This document shows, piece after piece, positions 47,340-56,094 of a stretch of 64,000 nucleotides of DNA; position 1 is the stretch's first letter; every line of letters starts with the position of its first letter. This DNA is from Syntrophobacterales bacterium (GTDB lineage: Bacteria > Desulfobacterota > Syntrophobacteria > Syntrophobacterales > Thermodesulforhabdaceae), in contig JAOACS010000015.1 in NCBI GenBank assembly GCA_026417655.1, forward strand, positions 1 to 64,000. Reading direction: 5' to 3'. The notes beneath the pieces were generated by a model, which saw only the letters and a program-made list of their open reading frames with translations, was not told where the DNA came from and did no database searches. The translations under genes and the position numbers were made by a program.

Positions 47340-48326
47340 ATGCCGGCAAATTTACCACCCCACTATTTTGAAGCGGAAAAAAGATACCGGGAAGCTAAGA
47401 CACCCGAGGAGAAGGTTCAAGCTCTTGAAGAGATGCTCACCATAATGCCCAAACATAAGGGAACCGATAAGCTGAGGGCAGCTCTTACAAGCAAAATTGC
47501 AAAGTTTAAAGCTCAGGCTCAACAGAAAAGGGGAGGAGGACGGAGGGATTCGGACTATTTAATAGAGAAGGAAGGAGTTCTTCAGGTTGCCATAGTAGGT
47601 GCGCCAAATACGGGAAAATCTTCTATAGTAGCTACCCTTACCAACGCCTCCCCTGAGATCGCCGACTTTCCCCATTCCACGTGGAAACCAGTGCCCGGTA
47701 TGGCAACCTTTGAAAACATTCAGTTTCAGCTTATAGACACACCCCCTATTACAGCTGAATATATTGACCCTGGGATGGCTGATCTGATGAGAAGAGCTGA
47801 TCTTATAGTCCTTGTCGTTGATGTTCAAAGTGATCCTTTTCATCAGTATGAAGAGACTATGGAGGTATTAAGAAGCGTACGAATTTATCCTAATGCTGAA
47901 TCTGTGCCGAAGGACCTTGTCAAGAAACCTTTTATAAAAAAGATGATGGTCCTTGTTAACAAAGTAGATACCTCCAAGGAAGAGGAGGATTATGAAGTTT
48001 TTATGGAGCTTCTTAACCTAGCTCTTCCATGTCTTCCCTTTTCTACTCTGAACGATAAGTATAAAGAGGTTTTCTTAAAGAAGCTCTATGAGCTCGGAGA
48101 TATTATAAGAGTTTATACCAAACCCCCTGGAAAGGAGCCTCGCCTAGATGCTCCCTTTGTGCTCCCCAAGGGAAGCACTCTGGAGGATCTAGCGGGGGAA
48201 ATTCATAAGGATTTCCTAGAAAAGCTCAAATACGCAAAAGTATGGGGAACCACGGTTTTTGGAGGCCAGATGGTTCAGAGAAACTATGTATTACAGGATG
48301 GTGATATAGTAGAACTTCACATATAA
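47340..48326 (+). CDS. TGS-domain GTPase of the Obg/DRG group
   Basis: 328 residues. A helical N-terminus (~1-70), then G domain with G1 GAPNTGKSS at 87-95, G3 DTPP (instead of DxxG), G4 NKVD, and a C-terminal TGS domain (~250-328, VLPKGSTLEDLAGEIHKDF...QDGDIVELHI). It resembles archaeal/eukaryal DRG rather than bacterial Obg, lacking the glycine-rich Obg fold. Probably ribosome- or RNA-associated; exact role unknown. AAAGGGAGG precedes the ATG. Convergent with the kinase, two bases apart. Confidence 0.88.
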   Translation: MPANLPPHYFEAEKRYREAKTPEEKVQALEEMLTIMPKHKGTDKLRAALTSKIAKFKAQAQQKRGGGRRDSDYLIEKEGVLQVAIVGAPNTGKSSIVATLTNASPEIADFPHSTWKPVPGMATFENIQFQLIDTPPITAEYIDPGMADLMRRADLIVLVVDVQSDPFHQYEETMEVLRSVRIYPNAESVPKDLVKKPFIKKMMVLVNKVDTSKEEEDYEVFMELLNLALPCLPFSTLNDKYKEVFLKKLYELGDIIRVYTKPPGKEPRLDAPFVLPKGSTLEDLAGEIHKDFLEKLKYAKVWGTTVFGGQMVQRNYVLQDGDIVELHI

Positions 48327-48328
48327 GC

Positions 48329-50593
48329 TCATTTCGTCTTTGAAAGAACTCTTTCAATAGTCTCTATCAGTTGTTTACTGGAGAAGGGTTTATAGAGCAC
48401 CTCCTTTACGCCCAATTCCATGAGAACCTCTTGGGAGAAGCTGAATCCATAACCGGTGCATATAATTATGGGCATGCTAGGCTCAGTGGAGGAAATCATC
48501 TTTGCTAGTATATCACCTCTAATACGAGGCATGGTAATATCGGTGATAACAAGATGGATATCCTCGGCGTGGTTTTTGAAAAACTCCCAAGCCTCTTTTG
48601 GATCAGTGAAGGCATACACCTTGTATCCTGCCGTAGTAAGGGTAAGGCTTACAAGCTCAACTATAGAAGACTCATCGTCCACAAAGAGAAGAGATTTTCC
48701 TTCCCCAGGTTTTGCATCAATCTTATCTTCATCCATTTCCAATGGGAATTTTTCTCTACGCACCACAGGTAGGTAAATCAGCATGGTTGTTCCTTTGCCA
48801 ATTTCGCTTATAATCTCCATATCTCCACCGCAGGATAGAACCACATTCCTAACGATTGATAGACCAAGACCTGTGCCTTTTGTTGGTTCCTTTGTGGTAA
48901 AGTAAGGATCGAATATTTTCGAGATTATGGTGGGAGGAATGCCATGTCCCGTATCTATCACCGCAAGTTTAAGATAGTCACCAGCGGGAAGGGTTGAAAA
49001 AAGGCAATTCTTTGGACTATCAAAGGTTACCTGTTGTGTTTCTATGGTAAGGAGTCCCTCTCCTTTCGATTCCATGGCATGAACACTATTAGTGCAAAGA
49101 TTCATCAAAACTTGTTGAAATTGGGATGGATCAGCTTTTATGTAAATCTCAGTATCCCTGAGCTTGTATTCAATGCCTATGGTAGAGGGGACACTAGCTC
49201 TTAAGAATTTTACAGCCTCCTTTATAAGAGGTGCAGGATTAAAGACCACAGCCTCCGACGGTTGGGATCTCCCGATAGCAAATATCTGTTGAATGAGGTC
49301 TTTTGCTCTTGAACAGGCACTGCATACGTGTGAAAGATACTCTTGGACGGGGGCATCTTCAGGTGACGCGAAACGGGCAAGGTCAGTGTATCCAATTATA
49401 ACTGTAAGGATATTATTAAAATCGTGGGCGATACCACTTGCAAGGGTTCCTATAGCTTCAAATTTTTGAAGGCGATGCATACGCTCAGTGGTTTCAATCT
49501 TCTCCCGCTCCATTTCTTTCCGCCATGAAAGATCACGCACAATAGCTACTACCAGCTCAGCGGAATTACCCTCCTCAAAGGTATTAGCAAGTGATACTTC
49601 CACGGGAACGGTTGAACCATCCCTTTTGATGGCGGTCATTTCATGGAGAGAAAGTGTTAGTTTCTCCCTTTTTAAAACATATTTTTCAAGAAGTTTTTTG
49701 TCGGGTTCTGAAAAGAGATCACAGATTGTTAACTTAAGAAATTCTTCACCTGAATAACCAAAAAGAAGCTCCGAAGCCCGATTAGCATAATCGATTCTAC
49801 CGTTAGAATATGAAATGATTACGCAGTCTCCAGCAACACTCATAACAGCTTTGAATTTAGCCTCACTCTCCTTAAAGGCTTGAAGGGCTTCTTCTCGCTT
49901 TTCAATTTCTAATTGAAGCTTTTCGTTTATCGCCCTTAGTAGTTCCTCTCTCTTTCTAATCTCCTCCGACATGTTCATCATTTCTTTAAGAATTATGGAA
50001 AGCTCTTGATATCTTGACTCATCTGGAAGGGAGAGATCATAGTCGCCAGAGGCTATCTTTTTCATGCATTCAGCGAAATGGCTTAATGGTATAGTAATAG
50101 TTTTCCAGGTGAACCAAGATACCCCTACTGAAAGAACTAGGGCGACTAAGGCAATAATTATAAGATGAAAAATAAAGACATTAAATACTTCACGATTGGC
50201 TAGCTCATATGTAAACTCAACTTTTACTTTGCCTACATTAATTCCTTCATAGGTTACGTCCTGGGTCTTAACTATAGAAACTGAAAACAGTTTACCAGTT
50301 TCGGAACATAGGGTATTTCCGTCGGAATCGAAGATAGTAAGACTTACTGTCCATGGTGTTGTTTCATAGAAAAGCCTACACATGTGTCTTACAGCATCGT
50401 ATTCCATCATCCAGAGCGGCAAGGCTATAGCCTGAATCAGATGGTGAGAATATTCGTCGGCGAGTTTTTTGTATTCATGGGAGATCCTATGTTTATAAAG
50501 CACGTAACCTAAGGTAGTTGATATCAAACTTATTACAGCAATTAAAGCAATACAGATAATAACGAGCCTTTTAGCTATTGTAGTTTTCGCCAT
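48329..50593 (-). CDS. Hybrid sensor histidine kinase with PAS and receiver domains
   Basis: 754 residues from ATG 50593, with TAGGAG ten bases upstream; a TTG seven codons earlier overlaps the preceding stop. Order: TM1 (~8-35), extracytoplasmic sensor region, TM2 (~140-165), HAMP, a coiled coil, PAS (~250-365), HisKA with phospho-His in GIAHDFNNILT, HATPase (NLCTNSVHAM, DTGHGIPP, GTGLGLSI), and a C-terminal receiver with phospho-acceptor Asp in VITDITMP. No separate DNA-binding regulator is adjacent. The neighbouring periplasmic binding protein is probably its ligand partner. Confidence 0.9.
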   Translation of the reverse strand: MAKTTIAKRLVIICIALIAVISLISTTLGYVLYKHRISHEYKKLADEYSHHLIQAIALPLWMMEYDAVRHMCRLFYETTPWTVSLTIFDSDGNTLCSETGKLFSVSIVKTQDVTYEGINVGKVKVEFTYELANREVFNVFIFHLIIIALVALVLSVGVSWFTWKTITIPLSHFAECMKKIASGDYDLSLPDESRYQELSIILKEMMNMSEEIRKREELLRAINEKLQLEIEKREEALQAFKESEAKFKAVMSVAGDCVIISYSNGRIDYANRASELLFGYSGEEFLKLTICDLFSEPDKKLLEKYVLKREKLTLSLHEMTAIKRDGSTVPVEVSLANTFEEGNSAELVVAIVRDLSWRKEMEREKIETTERMHRLQKFEAIGTLASGIAHDFNNILTVIIGYTDLARFASPEDAPVQEYLSHVCSACSRAKDLIQQIFAIGRSQPSEAVVFNPAPLIKEAVKFLRASVPSTIGIEYKLRDTEIYIKADPSQFQQVLMNLCTNSVHAMESKGEGLLTIETQQVTFDSPKNCLFSTLPAGDYLKLAVIDTGHGIPPTIISKIFDPYFTTKEPTKGTGLGLSIVRNVVLSCGGDMEIISEIGKGTTMLIYLPVVRREKFPLEMDEDKIDAKPGEGKSLLFVDDESSIVELVSLTLTTAGYKVYAFTDPKEAWEFFKNHAEDIHLVITDITMPRIRGDILAKMISSTEPSMPIIICTGYGFSFSQEVLMELGVKEVLYKPFSSKQLIETIERVLSKTK

Positions 50594-50606
50594 TTTAGAG
50601 TGTCTC

Positions 50607-51377
50607 CTAATCAAGCCACGATACGATTGAACGAATACTTTCGTTTATACGTTCAATAGTTCTTTCAGACAATCCTTTGCTACACATAAGATAGCGTTTG
50701 TTGCCTTCGTGAACCCCATCTATAACCATAGTGGCTAATGATTTTCTCAATTCGGGATAATTATTGAAAATGTAACCAAACTCTTCCGAAAAAATTATAG
50801 TGAAATCTACTCTCTTTGTAGCGATCATCTTCAAAACATTTACCACACTGGTGGAGATGCACCTAGTAAAGAGCTCTTCTTTAGAAAAGATTGAATCTAG
50901 GAAGGGACCATAGGAGAAACCACAGATGAGACCTGGAACCCGGGATGATCTAATAAAGGCGATCATTTCTTTAACGGTTATTTTTGAATCTTCAGCATTT
51001 TGCCTACTCATGACAAAGGTAAGAGGGGCATCCCGATAAATTGGAGCGGAAAATAGGTAGAGCTTTTCCCGATCGGGTGTTTTGAACCATCCTGGCGAAC
51101 AGGCTCTCTTAGGCTTTTTCAATTCCTCAAGAATTCGTTTAGGAGGAAATTCCTGAAAATCTACCTCAAGACCTGCCCTTTCAAAAACCTTTACCACAAA
51201 TGTCATGATAAACCCCTTGGGAGAAGCTCCATTAGTCTTAAAATAATAGGGTGGGCGATGAAAGTAATAGATGGTTAGGTTATTTTCTTTGGCACCAGTT
51301 TTTGTATAAAAACAGGTTAGGATCGCTATTACTAAACCCCCTAAAAACTTAAAACGGATTCTTCTACTTTTCATCAT
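50607..51377 (-). CDS. Periplasmic solute-binding protein (SBP_bac_3-like)
   Basis: 256 residues with an N-terminal signal segment (KFLGGLVIAILTCFY) and then NNLTIYYFHRPPYYFKTNGASPKGF, the start of the family 3 amino-acid-type binding fold; LICGFSYGPFLDS and RVDFTIIFSEE match later elements. No ABC permease is nearby. Its gene overlaps the glycosyltransferase end by 14 bases and precedes the kinase by 13 bases, so a sensory rather than uptake role is more likely. Confidence 0.75.
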   Translation of the reverse strand: MMKSRRIRFKFLGGLVIAILTCFYTKTGAKENNLTIYYFHRPPYYFKTNGASPKGFIMTFVVKVFERAGLEVDFQEFPPKRILEELKKPKRACSPGWFKTPDREKLYLFSAPIYRDAPLTFVMSRQNAEDSKITVKEMIAFIRSSRVPGLICGFSYGPFLDSIFSKEELFTRCISTSVVNVLKMIATKRVDFTIIFSEEFGYIFNNYPELRKSLATMVIDGVHEGNKRYLMCSKGLSERTIERINESIRSIVSWLD

Positions 51378-52533
51378 GTAAAATATCCTGCCAGAATAGG
51401 ATTCTCTCTATTTGAAACATAACCTCATCAACGGTTATCTCTTTGATACATCTAGCATTCTGAGGGCAGACCGCTGTGTAACCATATCGAGTGCAGGGGC
51501 TACAGGGAAGCCTTCTATTTATGACCACACTCTTATTGTCTCGTGGAGCCCATTTGGATTCTATACCAGGTCCAAAAAGAGCAACAACAGGCGTTCCTAC
51601 CGAAAGGGCAAGGTGCATTATGCCGGAGTCAGAAGAAAGGAGAAGATCCGCCGAGGCCAGGATATGAGCTGTCCCTTCGAGGGAGGTTTTTCCAGAGAGG
51701 TTCTCCACCCCCTTAATCCCCCCTGTGATCGCTTCAGACAATTCTACATCCTCCTTTCCTCCTATGACAACCACACTAACGTTTTTCGCCCTTAGCCTTT
51801 TTGCTACTTCTCGGAAATTCTCAGGAGGCCACTGCCTCTCTTTGATACTTGCGCCTGGGAATAGAACCACTCTTTTTGAATTTGAGGTTACAGGCTCTTT
51901 CAAAATTGGATAAAATCTGGAATAGGGGCGAGGAGGCTTAACCTTTATCTCAAGGGGTTCGAGAAGCCTAAAGAAATTGTCACCCTCAAATCCATCATCA
52001 TCATAGGGGACAGGGTGGGAGAATAGGTTCGCCCGATCGTCTGTAGCAAAACCAATAGTAATTCCTCCTTTTTTTGCAAGAAAGGAGGTAAGTAAGGCAG
52101 AAAGGACATGCCATTGTTCCGAATCTATGATGACATCGAAGCTCCTCATAATGATTCTTAGAAAGTCTCGAAGGTTGTCGTAACACAGTAGTTCGTCAAT
52201 AACGGAACCAACAAGGGGTCGAAAAACGGAGACGTTTCTTCGCTCTGAAAGGACAGTGATACTAGATTTAGGATATTGATTTCTAAGAGTGTTCAAGACC
52301 GGTATGAGAAGGACAGCATCTCCTATGCCACCTGGGCGTATAACAAGGATCTTTCCTCCTCTGTTAGACCCTATCCTCTGGATGGAACCACTTCTATGGC
52401 CCAGTCCAAATACTTTTCCTAGGGGCGAGGATATTATGGAGCGAGCTAGGTAATCGAGTTTTTTCAAGAAAAGCACATGACCATAGGAATAAGTCTTCGC
52501 TATCTCACTGCTCATTAAAGGAGGTTTAAACAT
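51364..52533 (-). CDS. Glycosyltransferase family 9 (heptosyltransferase-like)
   Basis: 389 residues. GT9 domain with KILVIRPGGIGDAVLLIPVL start and the LLSSDSGIMHLALSVGTPVVALFGPG nucleotide-sugar site. The Cys-rich end CSPCTRYGYTAVCPQNARC is a feature of ADP-heptose:LPS transferases. It probably adds heptose or a similar sugar to lipopolysaccharide core on the cytoplasmic face. An N-terminal extension of ~60 residues precedes the domain. First gene of the leftward three-gene unit. Confidence 0.9.
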   Translation of the reverse strand: MFKPPLMSSEIAKTYSYGHVLFLKKLDYLARSIISSPLGKVFGLGHRSGSIQRIGSNRGGKILVIRPGGIGDAVLLIPVLNTLRNQYPKSSITVLSERRNVSVFRPLVGSVIDELLCYDNLRDFLRIIMRSFDVIIDSEQWHVLSALLTSFLAKKGGITIGFATDDRANLFSHPVPYDDDGFEGDNFFRLLEPLEIKVKPPRPYSRFYPILKEPVTSNSKRVVLFPGASIKERQWPPENFREVAKRLRAKNVSVVVIGGKEDVELSEAITGGIKGVENLSGKTSLEGTAHILASADLLLSSDSGIMHLALSVGTPVVALFGPGIESKWAPRDNKSVVINRRLPCSPCTRYGYTAVCPQNARCIKEITVDEVMFQIERILFWQDILHDEK

Positions 52534-52576
52534 TTGACCATGAGACCTCCACTAGGTTTTTGGGAAAGGGGCATCC

Positions 52577-52605
52577 TTGCATTCTTAATTCCCCTATATT
52601 ATATC
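52577..52605 (+). promoter_or_regulatory. Candidate promoter of the ECF transport unit
   Basis: TTGCAT at 52577-52582, 17 bases, TATATC at 52600-52605. A leader of about 75 bases with a small GTAGAT/ATCTAC stem follows before the permease gene. No known riboswitch consensus was recognised in it. Confidence 0.35.
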
Positions 52606-52686
52606 AACCTACGGCAAAAAGTTCATCGGTAGATTTTTGTTGGATCTACAAGATTTCTTGTTCGTATTTACTTGGAGAACTTGGCG

Positions 52687-53598
52687 ATGAGTAGCTCTGT
52701 TTTAAGAATCCCAGCTTATCTTTGGTTATCTTCTACGTTAGTAGTGTTTTTATTTTTTTTCATAGGGTTTATAATCAAAAAAATAGGTCGCCCTAACTCT
52801 TCTATTAGTTCCTTTGAGGTTAAGGTACCATCCATTGGAGTGATAAGGGAGAAATCGTTTTGGCATCGTTGGGATCCAAGAATAAGGATAGCTTCGAGTT
52901 TATTATTTTGCTTCTTTTCAGTTAGCTTATCAAAGGTTCCTTTGCTTCTTGTCTCTCTTGGTTGGTCAGTTCTATTTTCTATTGCGGTAAAAATGCCCAT
53001 TAGCCTAGTGGCTAGAAGGCTTAAACCGGTTCTGATCTTTGTTTTAGTTATAGCCATATTGCTTCCTCTTACTGCCACCATAGAGCCCTCTTCTAGGATT
53101 ATAATTTTTGAACCCTTTACCGATTGGCCAATTAACTACGAGGCCTTTATTAAGGCTATTACAATAGCTATTAAGGCTATCACCGTTGTTATTACAACAA
53201 CCCTAATATTGGAGATGTCCCCTTATACGGTAACGATTACGGCTCTTCAAAAGATAGGAATTCCCACAGGTCTTTCTCAAATGCTCCTTCTTACCTATCG
53301 CTATATTTTTGTGGTTATTGATGAGGCGGAAAGAATGGCAAGAGCAATGACCCTTCGGGGGTTTTATCCTAAAACCAACATAGAAACATTCAAAGTCATA
53401 GGGCAGTTTATAGGGACTTTGTTTTTAAGAAGCTTTGAGCGTGTTCAGAGGATAACGGAAGCGATGGAGCTTCGAGGTTATAAAGGACAATTCCCGGATT
53501 TTTATCACTTTAAGTCGAAACCGGGGGATTGGATTCTTGGTCTTCTATGGGTTGGTATCTCTTTCGGACTTTTTATAGTTCAACATTTCTTCCTTTGA
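52687..53598 (+). CDS. Energy-coupling factor transmembrane protein EcfT/CbiQ
   Basis: 303 residues from ATG 52687 (GGAG nine bases upstream; a TTG at 52672 is an alternative). Five to six membrane spans, with an extra N-terminal span before the usual FWHRWDPRIRIA start. The two cytosolic coupling motifs A-R-A/G style are seen as ARAMTLRGFYP and TEAMELRGYKG, which grip the ATPases. Forms an ECF vitamin or metal transporter with the double ATPase 15 bases downstream. No S component (CbiM, BioY and others) is next to it. Confidence 0.88.
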   Translation: MSSSVLRIPAYLWLSSTLVVFLFFFIGFIIKKIGRPNSSISSFEVKVPSIGVIREKSFWHRWDPRIRIASSLLFCFFSVSLSKVPLLLVSLGWSVLFSIAVKMPISLVARRLKPVLIFVLVIAILLPLTATIEPSSRIIIFEPFTDWPINYEAFIKAITIAIKAITVVITTTLILEMSPYTVTITALQKIGIPTGLSQMLLLTYRYIFVVIDEAERMARAMTLRGFYPKTNIETFKVIGQFIGTLFLRSFERVQRITEAMELRGYKGQFPDFYHFKSKPGDWILGLLWVGISFGLFIVQHFFL

Positions 53599-53613
53599 TA
53601 GGGAGCACAATTC

Positions 53614-55164
53614 ATGCATGATATTTCCCAGCCAATACCTTACTTAGAACCATCAAAGCCTACCATCATCGAACTTCGTGATATAGATTATGATTATCCT
53701 GGAGGAAGGAAGGCTCTTCGGCGTATTTCTCTGTTTATTTATGAAGGGGATCGACTAGCTGTTGTCGGCAAAAACGGAGCAGGAAAGACCACCCTCGCAA
53801 AACTCATTGCTGGTATTTACAAACCCACTCAGGGGGAAATTGCCATTATGAAGTCCCAAAGGATAGGAATGGTCCTTCAGGATTGGGACGATCAACTATT
53901 CTGTCCTACAGTGTTTGAAGACATTGCCTTTGGGCTTTTACTTGCGGGATTTTCAAGGAGGGAGGCGGAAGAGAGAGTTCTGGAATGGGCTAGAAAACTT
54001 GAGATTGATGAGTATCTTGAGAGAGAGCCCCACCGTCTAAGTTATGGAGAGAGAAAACGGGTTGTTCTTGCTGCAGTTCTTGCTCTAGAGCCGGATATTC
54101 TCATTTTGGATGAACCAACCGTAGGTTTGGATAGGAAGAGCGAGGGTATTATCTTCGATATTTTGAGGGGATTTCGGGGAACTATTATATGTATAAGCCA
54201 TGATCTTTTCTTTCTTTACTTTCTGTGTCAACGGGCTTTGGTTCTTAAAAATGGCTCGGTCCATCACGATTATACAATGAGGGACTTGGTGTCTCAAAGG
54301 GGGACTCTGAGGGAGCACGGATTGGATTTCACGTTTAGGTTTGAATGTTGCGGGGGATCTTCACCGGTCATAACTAGGACTAAAGGAAGGTCCTTTGTTG
54401 ATCAAGGGACTTCCTATTTAGAACTTTATAACTATTCCTATCGTTATCCTGGCGAGATAACGGCTATACGGAATATTAGCCTAAAGATTGAAAGGGGTGA
54501 ACGTGTAGCGGTAGTTGGAGAAAATGGGGCTGGAAAATCTACCTTGGCTCTTTGTCTTGTAGGCCTTTTAAAGGGCGAAGGAACATATCTTCTAGAGGGT
54601 CGAGAGGTTTGTGACAGGACTAGGAAAACCCTATGGAGGCGAATAGGCATTGTGTTCCAAGATGCTAGAGATCAACTATTTACTTCTTCCTGTTTTGAAG
54701 AGGTAGCCTTTGGGGTTAAGCGGATGGGGCTTAGTGAAAGGGAGACTAGGGAAAGAGTAAAATGGGCGCTTGAAGCTCTAAGGCTCAGGGCTTATGAAGA
54801 TAAAGTGCCCTATCACCTGAGTGGGGGAGAAAAGAAACGGCTTGCTCTGGCAACAATTCTTGCGATGAAACCAGATGTTATTATCCTTGATGAACCTACA
54901 AACGACCTTGACCCAGAGGGGGAGAAAATTCTTATGGAGGTTCTCGACGAAGTTGAAAGCACGTTGATAGTTATAAGTCACGATGTGTGTTTTTTATCTT
55001 TCCTGTGCGATCGAGCCCTTATCCTCGAAAATGGTTGTCTAAAGGCCGATGTGGCCTATGAAGAGTTCTTAAAAGCAGAGCACCTCTCACTGGGTCATCA
55101 CCATGAACAGGACTATCGTCTGAGATGTTGTCATGCTATTCGGGAGCTTTTTTATTCAAGCTGA
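53614..55164 (+). CDS. Fused double ATPase of an ECF transporter
   Basis: 516 residues, two ABC ATPase domains in one chain. Walker A motifs GKNGAGKTT (52-60) and GENGAGKST (302-310), signatures LSYGE (142-146) and LSGGE (402-406), Walker B LDEPT in both halves. The first signature is non-canonical. The C-terminus is His-rich (GHHHEQ). It would power the EcfT protein upstream. Substrate is unknown; cobalt/nickel or a vitamin are the usual options. Confidence 0.9.
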   Translation: MHDISQPIPYLEPSKPTIIELRDIDYDYPGGRKALRRISLFIYEGDRLAVVGKNGAGKTTLAKLIAGIYKPTQGEIAIMKSQRIGMVLQDWDDQLFCPTVFEDIAFGLLLAGFSRREAEERVLEWARKLEIDEYLEREPHRLSYGERKRVVLAAVLALEPDILILDEPTVGLDRKSEGIIFDILRGFRGTIICISHDLFFLYFLCQRALVLKNGSVHHDYTMRDLVSQRGTLREHGLDFTFRFECCGGSSPVITRTKGRSFVDQGTSYLELYNYSYRYPGEITAIRNISLKIERGERVAVVGENGAGKSTLALCLVGLLKGEGTYLLEGREVCDRTRKTLWRRIGIVFQDARDQLFTSSCFEEVAFGVKRMGLSERETRERVKWALEALRLRAYEDKVPYHLSGGEKKRLALATILAMKPDVIILDEPTNDLDPEGEKILMEVLDEVESTLIVISHDVCFLSFLCDRALILENGCLKADVAYEEFLKAEHLSLGHHHEQDYRLRCCHAIRELFYSS

Positions 55165-55177
55165 TTTTGATCTTGGC

Positions 55178-55207
55178 TTGACGCTTTTTCCTATCTTGTG
55201 TTATGGA
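55178..55207 (+). promoter_or_regulatory. Promoter of tRNA-Thr
   Basis: TTGACG at 55178-55183, 18 bases, TATGGA at 55202-55207; the tRNA begins 13 bases later. Confidence 0.5.
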
Positions 55208-55219
55208 CGGATTTGCTGG

Positions 55220-55294
55220 GCCGGCGTAGCTCAGCGGTAGAGCAGCTGATTCGTAATCAGCAGGCCACCGGTTCGAATCCGGTCGCCGGCTCCA
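55220..55294 (+). tRNA. tRNA-Thr (anticodon CGT)
   Basis: 75 bases with encoded CCA (55292-55294). Acceptor GCCGGCG/CGCCGGC, discriminator T, D-arm TAGCTCAGCGGTAGAGC, anticodon loop TTCGTAA with CGT at 55252-55254, T-arm ACCGGTTCGAATCCGGT. Reads ACG codons. Confidence 0.97.
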
Positions 55295-55320
55295 TTGTTT
55301 GTTTTGGGGCAGACCTATCT

Positions 55321-56094
55321 CTAAGAACCTGGCTGGAATCTAGGCTTTCGCTCGAAGAAAGCCCGAACTAGTGCGTTATCCATAACTTTTAGTTCTTCTA
55401 ATGTCCCTTCCGCGATCACACCCTTTACTGACCGGTCAAGCATGATACACCGATCGGCGATTCTCTCGATACTGAGGAGTTCATGGGTTACCACGACGAT
55501 TGTAACGTTCAGAAGTTCTTTAAGGCTGAGAAAGAGCTCATCGAGTTCAGCCGCTGTTACGGGATCCAGGCCTGCACTAGGTTCATCGCAAAACAACAAT
55601 GGGGGATCAAGCACCAGAGCTCTTGCAAGTCCTGCTCGCTTCTTCATGCCTCCGCTTAGTTCAGAAGGCATCTTATGGGCATGATCTTCAAGATTTACCA
55701 TCTTTAGCTTGAGCATTACAATTTCGGTTATCCAGGTTTCTGGAAGAGATGTTGATTCCCTAAGGGGAAGGGCTACGTTATCAAAGACGTTAAATGAGCC
55801 AAGAAGGCCGCTCGCCTGAAAAAGGATCCCCATTTTTTTACGGAGAGAGAGGGGGTATCCGGCCGTGCCAATCTCCTCCCCAAGAATATTGATTTCACCC
55901 GATTTAGGGGGAACTAGGCCTATGAGAGCCTTAAGAAGAGTGCTTTTCCCACAACCGCTTGTTCCCAGTATAACGGCGATCTTTCCTTTTTCGACCTTAA
56001 AGGAGACATTTTCTAATATTAAAGATTCATCGTAGCCCACACTGAGATTTCTTACTATAACGGCCAAAGGGGTTTGATCACCAGTGGAAAACAT
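55321..56094 (-). CDS. mlaF: Mla-type ABC transporter ATP-binding protein
   Basis: 257 residues. Walker A GTSGCGKST near 39-47, signature LSGGMKKRAGLARAL, Walker B LFCDEPSAGLDPVT, all in MlaF/Ttg2A style. Powers phospholipid transport between inner and outer membrane. Overlaps the end of the permease gene by 17 bases. Lacks a following mlaD; next on this side is tRNA-Thr. Confidence 0.9.
   Translation of the reverse strand: MFSTGDQTPLAVIVRNLSVGYDESLILENVSFKVEKGKIAVILGTSGCGKSTLLKALIGLVPPKSGEINILGEEIGTAGYPLSLRKKMGILFQASGLLGSFNVFDNVALPLRESTSLPETWITEIVMLKLKMVNLEDHAHKMPSELSGGMKKRAGLARALVLDPPLLFCDEPSAGLDPVTAAELDELFLSLKELLNVTIVVVTHELLSIERIADRCIMLDRSVKGVIAEGTLEELKVMDNALVRAFFERKPRFQPGS

Noticed and set aside
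52612-52686. Riboswitch in the leader of the ECF permease
   Set aside because: Only one short stem is seen; no cobalamin, preQ1, thiamine or metal-sensing consensus was recognised.
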